Source: Antarcticimicrobium sp033791545 | GTDB taxonomy: Bacteria > Pseudomonadota > Alphaproteobacteria > Rhodobacterales > Rhodobacteraceae | Reading direction: 5' to 3' | NCBI GenBank assembly: GCA_033791545.1 | Contig: JASJGL010000116.1 | Coordinates: 1 to 28,645 of the forward strand | DNA length: 28,645 bases | Part shown: positions 22,881-28,645 of the stretch, piece by piece | Layout of the letters: the number at the start of each line of letters is the position of its first letter | How positions within the stretch are numbered: position 1 is the stretch's first letter | The notes under the pieces: generated by a model | Databases searched by the model: none | What the model saw: the letters and a program-made list of their open reading frames with translations, nothing else | What the model was told of the DNA's origin: nothing | Program-made: the position numbers and the translations under genes

Positions 22881-24425
22881 ATGAAGAAACTGATTACAGC
22901 GACCTTTGTATCGCTCGGCCTGGCCGCAGCGGCACAGGCGCAGGACGCCGGCGGGCGGCTCGACATCGTGGTGCAACCGGAACCGCCCAGCCTGATGCTG
23001 GGGCTGGTCAGCAACGGTCCGACCCAATTGGTCGCCGGGGACATCTATGAAAGCCTGCTGCGCTATGACACCGACCTGAACCCGCAGCCTTCGCTGGCGA
23101 AAAGCTGGGAGATTTCCGAAGACGGGCTGACCTATACCTTTCACCTGCGCGATGGGGTGACATGGCATGACGGCGCGCCCTTTACCGCGGCCGATGTGGT
23201 GTTTTCCGCGGATGTTTTCCTGCGCAAGACCCACGCCCGGCTGCGCGTCAGCCTTGAGCATGTGGACAGCATCACCGCGCCGGATGACCTGACCGTGGTG
23301 TTCCAGCTGAAAGAGCCCTTTGGCCCCTTCATCGGCGTGTTCGAGGCCGGCACCATGCCGATGGTTCCCGAACATATCTACAAGGACACCGATTTCGCCA
23401 ACAACCCGGCCAACAATACGCCGATCGGCACCGGCCCGTTCAAGTTCGATAAATGGGAAAAGGGCAGCTATATCCATCTGGTCAAGAACGAGGATTATTA
23501 TCTCGATGGCCAACCCTATCTGGACGAGATCTATTACCGGGTGATCCCCGACGCCGCCGCCCGCGCCGTGGCGTTTGAAAATGGCGACGTGAACGTGCTG
23601 CCCGGCGGCTCGATCGAGAACTGGGACGTTGCCCGGCTGATCAAGATGGACAACGTCTGTTCCACCGGCAAAGGCTGGGAATATTTCGCGCCCCATGCGC
23701 TGGCCTGGCTCAACAACCGCGAAGGACCGACCTCGCACAAGGAATTCCGTCAGGCGCTGATGTATGCCATCGACCGCGAATTCGTGAAGGACGTGATCTG
23801 GAACGGCTATGGCACGGTGGCGACCGGGCCGATCTCCAGCCGAACCAAGTTCTATTCCGACGACGTCAACCACTATGACTACAACCCCGACAAGGCCCGC
23901 GCCCTGCTCAAGCAGATGGGCTATGACGGCACCCCGGTGCGCATCCTGCCGCTGCCCTATGGCGAGACCTGGAAACGCTGGGGCGAGGCGATGAAGCAGA
24001 ACCTCGAAGAGGTTGGCGTCAGCGTCGATATGGTGGCCTCGGACGTGGCCGGCTGGAACCAGAAGCTGGGCGACTGGGATTATGACATCGCCTTTACCTA
24101 CATGTACCAATATGGTGACCCGGCGCTGGGTGTGGCGCGCAACTATCTCGCCTCGAATATCGCCAAGGGCAGCCCGTGGAACAACGTCGAAGGCTATGCC
24201 AAGCCCGAATTGGACGCGAAATGGGCCGCCGCCGCGATCGAACCCGACGTGGCAAAGCGCCAGACGCTTTATGACGAGATCCAAAGCGAAATCGTCGAGG
24301 ACGTGCCGGTCGCATGGCTGCTGGAGATCGAATTCCCGACGATCTATCGCTGCGATGTCAAGGATCTGGTGACCACGGCCATCGGCGTCAACGACGGTGC
24401 CCGCGACGCCTGGATCGAAAAGTGA
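22881..24425 (+). CDS. ABC transporter substrate-binding protein, family 5 (peptide/nickel type)
   Basis: The 514-residue protein starts with a signal peptide (KKLITATFVSLGLAAAAQAQ, cleavage before DAGG). The SBP_bac_5 features follow: YESLLRYDTDLNPQPSLAKSWEISEDGLTYTFHLRDGVTWHDGAPFTAADVVFS and, later, NNPANNTPIGTGPFKFDKWEKGSYIHLVKNEDYYLDGQPYLDEI. No lipobox is visible, so it should be free in the periplasm. This family captures peptides, glutathione, opines and other compounds for uptake; the ligand cannot be read from sequence. GGGAGA lies upstream of the ATG. It leads the operon whose other members are two permeases, a double ATPase and an amidase. Confidence 0.95.
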   Translation: MKKLITATFVSLGLAAAAQAQDAGGRLDIVVQPEPPSLMLGLVSNGPTQLVAGDIYESLLRYDTDLNPQPSLAKSWEISEDGLTYTFHLRDGVTWHDGAPFTAADVVFSADVFLRKTHARLRVSLEHVDSITAPDDLTVVFQLKEPFGPFIGVFEAGTMPMVPEHIYKDTDFANNPANNTPIGTGPFKFDKWEKGSYIHLVKNEDYYLDGQPYLDEIYYRVIPDAAARAVAFENGDVNVLPGGSIENWDVARLIKMDNVCSTGKGWEYFAPHALAWLNNREGPTSHKEFRQALMYAIDREFVKDVIWNGYGTVATGPISSRTKFYSDDVNHYDYNPDKARALLKQMGYDGTPVRILPLPYGETWKRWGEAMKQNLEEVGVSVDMVASDVAGWNQKLGDWDYDIAFTYMYQYGDPALGVARNYLASNIAKGSPWNNVEGYAKPELDAKWAAAAIEPDVAKRQTLYDEIQSEIVEDVPVAWLLEIEFPTIYRCDVKDLVTTAIGVNDGARDAWIEK

Positions 24426-24467
24426 CGCGCGCGCAACACTAAGCCGCGCGCATCGCTGACACGATCC

Positions 24468-24499
24468 CCGGCGGCCCGCACCTCCACGCGGGCCGCCGG
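24468..24499 (+). repeat. Strong stem-loop between binding-protein and permease genes
   Basis: CCGGCGGCCCGC (24468-24479) and GCGGGCCGCCGG (24488-24499) are perfect complements around an 8-nt loop, followed by TTTCCC. Such structures after ABC binding-protein genes often give partial termination or protect the upstream message, raising the binding protein relative to the membrane parts. Confidence 0.75.
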
Positions 24500-24537
24500 T
24501 TTCCCGAACCGACAAACGGACAGGACCAGACCGGCCG

Positions 24538-25521
24538 ATGACCTTACTCGCAGCAATCCTTGCACGAGCCGCCAAAGCCGCGATCACGCTGTTGATGATC
24601 GTGATCCTGAATTTCTTTCTGATCCATGCCGCGCCCGGAGATCCCGCCGCCGTGATGGCGGGGGAAAACGGCGCCGCCGACCAGATCTATATCGACCAGC
24701 TGCGGGCGCAGTTCGGTCTGGACCAGCCGCTTTATGTGCAGTTCTACAAATATGTCGGCGGGGTACTGCAGCTTGACCTTGGCTATTCCTACCGCCAGCA
24801 GATGCCGGTTCTGGACCTGATCCTGGATCGGTTGCCCGCGACCCTGTTGCTGACGATGACCGCGTTCGGCATGTCGCTGCTGCTGGGCGTGATCTTTGGC
24901 CTCGCCGCCGCCGCGCGGGTCGGGCGCTGGTCCGACAGCGCGATCACCGGCATGGCGCTGCTGTTTTATGCCACGCCGCTGTACTGGGTGGCGCTGATGG
25001 CGGTTCTGCTGTTTTCCGTACAGCTCAACTGGCTGCCCGCCTTTGGCTATGAATCTGTCGGGGCTGGCTATACCGGCTTGGCCATGGTGCTGGACCGGCT
25101 CAGGCATCTGGCGCTGCCGGCGCTGACGCTGGGGCTGTTCTTTATGGCGGTCTATCTGCGCATGACCCGCTCCTCCGTGCTCGAGGTCAGCCAGATGGAT
25201 TTCGTCAAGACCGCGCGGGCCAAGGGCCTGAGCGAAGGCATCATCCGCCGCCGCCACATCCTGCGCAACGCGCTGCTGCCGGTGGTCACGCTGGCCGGTC
25301 TGCAAGCCGGGCAACTGGTCGGCGGCGCGGTGCTGACCGAAACCGTGTTTGCATGGCCCGGCATCGGGCGGCTGATGTTCGACAGCCTGAGCGCGCGCGA
25401 CTACAACACGCTGCTGGGGGTGTTTCTGGTGTCTGCCGCCATGGTGATCCTGTTCAACATCATTACCGATATCGTCTACCGGCTGATTGATCCGCGCATC
25501 GCGGCGGGGGGCGCGGCATGA
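24538..25521 (+). CDS. ABC transporter permease (DppB-like)
   Basis: A 327-residue inner-membrane protein with an N-terminal helix (ITLLMIVILNFFLIHAAPGDPA, the DppB/OppB hallmark) and about five more helices. The cytoplasmic coupling loop (EAA motif) reads MDFVKTARAKGLSEGIIRRRHILRNALLPVVT. It pairs with the next permease and is driven by the fused ATPase. The stop overlaps the start of the second permease gene by 4 bp. The gene follows the binding-protein gene after 112 bp containing the strong stem-loop. Confidence 0.95.
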   Translation: MTLLAAILARAAKAAITLLMIVILNFFLIHAAPGDPAAVMAGENGAADQIYIDQLRAQFGLDQPLYVQFYKYVGGVLQLDLGYSYRQQMPVLDLILDRLPATLLLTMTAFGMSLLLGVIFGLAAAARVGRWSDSAITGMALLFYATPLYWVALMAVLLFSVQLNWLPAFGYESVGAGYTGLAMVLDRLRHLALPALTLGLFFMAVYLRMTRSSVLEVSQMDFVKTARAKGLSEGIIRRRHILRNALLPVVTLAGLQAGQLVGGAVLTETVFAWPGIGRLMFDSLSARDYNTLLGVFLVSAAMVILFNIITDIVYRLIDPRIAAGGAA

Positions 25522-26357
25522 GCGATTTCATGACACGTTTCGCCCGCAATCGCGGCGCGCTTCTGGGCCTGCTGATCCTGGTCTGCGTGGTCCTGTTGGC
25601 GGTGTTTGCGCCGCTGCTGTTTCCCGACAGCCCGTGGAAGATGGTGCAGCGCCCGTTCCTGCCGCCCTTCGCGGTCGAGGGGATGCCGCTGGGCACCGAC
25701 ACGCTGGGCCGCAACGTCGCCGCCGGGTTGGTCTATGGCGCGCGGGTGTCGCTGATCGTCGGGCTGGTCTCGACCGCTGTGGCGCTGCTGATCGGGATTC
25801 CGCTGGGCGCCTTGGCGGGGTTTTACGGCGGCTGGATCGACGAGGGCGCGATGCGCTTTACCGAGTTCTTTCAGACCATCCCCAGCTTTGCGCTGGCCAT
25901 CGTTCTGGTCGCCATTCTGGAACCGCACCTGACCTCGATCACGCTGGCCATCGCCATCGTCAGCTGGCCCCCCGTCGCACGTCTGGTGCGGGCCGAGGTG
26001 ATGTCGCTGCGGCGGCGCGAATTTGTCGATGCCGCGCGGCTGGCGGGGCTATCGAACATGCGGATCCTGTTCGGCCATATCCTGCCCAACGCGATGTCAC
26101 CGATCATCGTCATGGCCTCGCTGATGGTGGCCACCGCGATCCTGCTGGAAAGCTCGCTGTCGTTTCTCGGGCTGGGCGATCCCAATATCATGAGCTGGGG
26201 CTATATGATCGGCGCGGCGCGCACGGTGATCCGCAACGCATGGTGGCTCAGCTTCATTCCCGGGGTGGCGATCCTGCTGACGGTTCTGGCGCTGAACTTG
26301 ATCGGCGAGGGGCTGAACGACGCGCTGAACCCGCGGCTGGCACGGAAAGGGCGATAG
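25518..26357 (+). CDS. ABC transporter permease (DppC-like)
   Basis: The protein is 279 residues with an N-terminal helix (LLGLLILVCVVLLAVFAPLL), the OppC/DppC segment PLGTDTLGRNVAAGLVYGARVSLIVG, and an EAA loop EFVDAARLAGLSNMRILFGHILPNAMSPIIV. The C-terminal region includes SSLSFLGLGDPNIMSWGYMIGAAR, a well-conserved family stretch. It forms the transmembrane channel with the preceding permease. Its ATG overlaps the upstream stop (ATGA), and the ATPase gene starts 1 bp after its own stop, so the three are probably translationally coupled. Confidence 0.96.
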   Translation: MSDFMTRFARNRGALLGLLILVCVVLLAVFAPLLFPDSPWKMVQRPFLPPFAVEGMPLGTDTLGRNVAAGLVYGARVSLIVGLVSTAVALLIGIPLGALAGFYGGWIDEGAMRFTEFFQTIPSFALAIVLVAILEPHLTSITLAIAIVSWPPVARLVRAEVMSLRRREFVDAARLAGLSNMRILFGHILPNAMSPIIVMASLMVATAILLESSLSFLGLGDPNIMSWGYMIGAARTVIRNAWWLSFIPGVAILLTVLALNLIGEGLNDALNPRLARKGR

Positions 26358-26358
26358 A

Positions 26359-27978
26359 ATGAGCACGGCACTTTCCATCCGCGATCTCGCGATTGCCCTG
26401 CCTGCGGGGGCCGACCGGGCCTTTGCTGTACGCGACATCTCGTTTGATCTGGAAGAACGGGAAATCCTCTGCGTAGTGGGGGAAAGCGGCTCGGGCAAGT
26501 CGATGACGGCAAACGCGCTGATGGGGCTTTTGCCCGATCTGGTGCATGTGACCGAGGGCACCGCAGTCTTTGAGGGGCGCGATCTGTTTTCCCTGCCCGA
26601 CTCCGCGCGCCGGGCGCTGCGCGGCGACCGCATCGGCATGATCTTTCAGGAACCGATGTCGGCGCTGAACCCGCTGATGCGCATCGGCGATCAGATCGCC
26701 GAGGTCTATGAGGCGCACAACCGCTTCACCCCCGCCGAACGCAAGGAGCGCGCGCTGGCCCTGATCGGAGAGGTCGGCCTGCCCGACCCGGAAAAGATCA
26801 TTCGCGCCTATCCGTTTCAACTGTCCGGCGGGCAGCGCCAGCGGGCCATGATCGCCATGGCGCTGGCACTGGACCCTGCGATCCTGATCGCGGATGAACC
26901 CACCACCGCGCTTGACGTGACCACGCAGGCGCAGATCCTCGAGCTGATCAAGACGATCCAGCAGCGCCACGGCATGGCGGTGATGTTCATCACCCATGAC
27001 TTCGGCGTGGTGGCCGAGATCGCCGACCGGGTGATCGTCATGCGCTATGGCGAAATCGTCGAACAGGGCAGTGCCGCGCAGGTGCTTGAGGCGCCACAGC
27101 ACGACTATACCCGCGCCCTGCTGGCGGCGATCCCCTCGGGCAGCGTGCCCGAACCGCACCCGGTCACCACCGCGCCGGTGCTGGAGGTGCGCGATCTGCG
27201 CAAAACCTATGTCACCAGCGGCGGCCTGTTCAAACCGACCCGCAGCGTGACGGCGATTGACGGCGTGTCCTTCACCGTGGCGCGGGGCGAGGTTCTGGGC
27301 ATCGTCGGCGAAAGCGGATCGGGGAAATCCACGGTCGGGCGCGCCATCGTGCGGCTGGTCGAGCCCGACAGCGGCCAGATCCTGCTGGACGGGGAAGACA
27401 TGAACGCGCTGAGCCCGCAACAGCTTCGTCATGCGCGACGTCGGGTGCAGATGATCTTTCAAGATCCCTATGCCTCGCTCAATCCGCGCAAGAAAATCCT
27501 CTCGGCGATCAGCGAGGGGCCGATCACCCAGGGCGTGCCGGTGGCCGAGGCCCATGCGCGGGCGCGCGAGTTGCTCGACACCGTCGGGTTGGAGGCCTCG
27601 GCCGCCGACCGGTTCCCGCATGAATTTTCCGGCGGTCAACGCCAGCGAATCGGCATCGCCCGGGCGCTGGCGATGGACCCGGACCTGATCATCGCCGACG
27701 AGGCGGTGTCGGCGCTTGATGTCTCGATTCAGGCGCAGGTGCTGGAGCTGCTGCGCGATCTGCAACAGCGACTTGGCCTGTCGCTGTTGTTCATCACCCA
27801 CGACCTGCGCGTCGCGGCGCAACTCTGCGACCGGATCGCGGTGATGCAGCGCGGCAAGCTGGTCGAGATCGGGCCGGTGTCGGACGTGTTCCTGACCCCC
27901 AAAGCAGAGTATACGCGCAACCTTTTGGCGGCGGTGCCTGGGGCCGACTGGGGCCACCGGGCCGCAACCGCCAGCTAG
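26359..27978 (+). CDS. Fused double ABC ATPase (DppD-DppF type)
   Basis: The 539-residue protein contains two ABC ATPase units, like GsiA of the glutathione importer. Unit 1 has Walker A GESGSGKS (near residue 41), signature LSGGQRQR (about 155) and Walker B ILIADEP. Unit 2 has Walker A GESGSGKS (about 317), signature FSGGQRQR (about 423) and Walker B LIIADEA, then H in FITHDL. Each is followed by the oligopeptide-transporter C-terminal segment (YTRALLAAIPSG; YTRNLLAAVPGAD). Both nucleotide sites look intact. In most dipeptide systems DppD and DppF are separate proteins; the fusion is a recognised variant. It powers import through the two permeases. Confidence 0.96.
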   Translation: MSTALSIRDLAIALPAGADRAFAVRDISFDLEEREILCVVGESGSGKSMTANALMGLLPDLVHVTEGTAVFEGRDLFSLPDSARRALRGDRIGMIFQEPMSALNPLMRIGDQIAEVYEAHNRFTPAERKERALALIGEVGLPDPEKIIRAYPFQLSGGQRQRAMIAMALALDPAILIADEPTTALDVTTQAQILELIKTIQQRHGMAVMFITHDFGVVAEIADRVIVMRYGEIVEQGSAAQVLEAPQHDYTRALLAAIPSGSVPEPHPVTTAPVLEVRDLRKTYVTSGGLFKPTRSVTAIDGVSFTVARGEVLGIVGESGSGKSTVGRAIVRLVEPDSGQILLDGEDMNALSPQQLRHARRRVQMIFQDPYASLNPRKKILSAISEGPITQGVPVAEAHARARELLDTVGLEASAADRFPHEFSGGQRQRIGIARALAMDPDLIIADEAVSALDVSIQAQVLELLRDLQQRLGLSLLFITHDLRVAAQLCDRIAVMQRGKLVEIGPVSDVFLTPKAEYTRNLLAAVPGADWGHRAATAS

Positions 27979-28022
27979 ATCAGATCAGGGGATTTGCCCC
28001 GCCTTTTGTACAGGATGGAAAG

Positions 28023-28645
28023 ATGAGCGACCTTTGGAACCTGACCGCGAGCGAGATCACCGCACAGATCCACTCCGGCGATATCACGGCGCGCGCCGTG
28101 ACCGAGGCGGTGCTAGCCCGGATCGACGCGGTGAACGCGCCGCTGACCGCCGTGATCGCGCGCTGTGACGCCGAAGCGCTGGCCGCCGCCGACGCGGTTG
28201 ATGCCGCCCATGCGGCAGGACAAGCGCCGGGCCTGCTGGCCGGCGTGCCGATCACGATCAAGGTGAACGCGGATCAGGCCGGCTATGCCACCACCAACGG
28301 GCTGCGCACCCAAAAGGATCTGATCGCGGCGCAGGACAATCCGGTGGTCGCCAATCTGCGCAAGGCCGGTGCGGTCATCGTCGGGCGAACCAATACGCCG
28401 GCGTTTTCGCTGCGCTGGTTTACCCGCAACAGCCTGCATGGCCACACCAAGAACCCGCGCAACCCGGCGCTGACCCCGGGGGGCTCCTCGGGCGGGGCGG
28501 CGGCGGCGGTGGCCGCTGGCATGGGACCGCTGGCGCATGGCACCGATATCGCCGGCTCTGTGCGCTATCCGGCCTATGCCTGCGGGCTGCATGGGCTGCG
28601 TCCCTCGCTCGGGCGCGTTCCGGCCTATAACTTCACCGGGGCCGA
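28023..28645 (+). CDS. Amidase-signature hydrolase, partial
   Basis: The first 207 codons are present; the gene runs off the right edge (the family is usually 450-500 residues). The Ser-cisSer-Lys triad can be placed as K80 (GVPITIKVN), S155 (GGSSGG) and S179 (GTDIAGSVRYPA); the 24-residue gap between the serines equals that in malonamidase E2. The usual DIGGS is DIAGS here, a mild change beside the nucleophile. Amidase-signature enzymes hydrolyse amide bonds of diverse substrates. Position directly after the transporter suggests it cleaves the imported compound in the cytoplasm. GGATGGAAAG precedes the ATG, 45 bp after the ATPase stop. Confidence 0.93.
   Translation, partial: MSDLWNLTASEITAQIHSGDITARAVTEAVLARIDAVNAPLTAVIARCDAEALAAADAVDAAHAAGQAPGLLAGVPITIKVNADQAGYATTNGLRTQKDLIAAQDNPVVANLRKAGAVIVGRTNTPAFSLRWFTRNSLHGHTKNPRNPALTPGGSSGGAAAAVAAGMGPLAHGTDIAGSVRYPAYACGLHGLRPSLGRVPAYNFTGA

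Noticed and set aside
22629..24587. Minus-strand open frame of 652 codons
   Set aside because: Antisense of the binding-protein gene, which has a signal peptide and family motifs.
26254..27957. Minus-strand open frame of 567 codons
   Set aside because: Antisense of the double ATPase with intact Walker motifs.
27979..28022. Possible terminator between the ATPase and amidase genes (GGGG-ATTTG-CCCC)
   Set aside because: The stem is only 4 bp and the T-run is short; the spacing fits a continued operon.

Overview
The window looks like chromosomal DNA of a GC-rich, facultatively anaerobic alphaproteobacterium of the Rhodobacteraceae/Paracoccaceae type. The evidence is the protein flavour, the fused NarK1-NarK2 transporter, and a divergent FNR-type regulator beside narKGHJI as in Paracoccus. 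No rRNA, tRNA, insertion sequence, integrase or CRISPR array was seen.

Left part (1-8200), accessory and regulatory genes. A minus-strand MttB-family methyltransferase runs off the left edge. It encodes no pyrrolysine in the visible part and sits downstream of a GcvA-like LysR regulator. Next, also on the minus strand, is an envelope cluster: a secreted protein of unknown function, LemA, and a DUF2207 membrane protein with a Gly-rich tail. A small secreted two-cysteine protein follows. On the plus strand are an unrecognised protein with a probable winged helix, a gene-poor stretch of about 470 bp, and a MarR-family regulator.

Centre (8231-21856), the respiratory nitrate reductase locus. A Crp/Fnr regulator without FeS-ligand cysteines (NarR-like) is divergent from narK. 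Two FNR-type palindromes lie in the shared 250-bp promoter region, one of them perfect (TTGAT-N4-ATCAA). The plus-strand cluster narK-narG-narH-narJ-narI-ppiC-hemerythrin-moeA-DUF2478 is tightly packed. It covers nitrate/nitrite transport, the membrane-bound quinol:nitrate reductase and its chaperone, a parvulin-type foldase, a di-iron hemerythrin-like protein, molybdopterin molybdenumtransferase, and a DUF2478 protein of a family linked to molybdenum genes. An 11-bp stem-loop separates narK from narG.

Right part (21902-28645), a substrate-uptake operon. A GntR/FCD regulator is divergent from a peptide-type ABC transporter: a binding protein, two permeases, and both ATPases fused in one polypeptide. 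An amidase-signature hydrolase follows and runs off the right edge. The shared promoter region holds an operator-like palindrome and a second perfect palindrome. A 12-bp stem-loop lies between the binding-protein and first permease genes. The likely role is import of an amide- or peptide-like compound followed by hydrolysis, with GntR sensing the substrate or product.

The most interesting points are the nar operon extended with hemerythrin, MoeA and DUF2478, the two-box narR/narK control region, and the structured leader of the ABC-amidase operon. Nothing seen amounts to a wholly new system.
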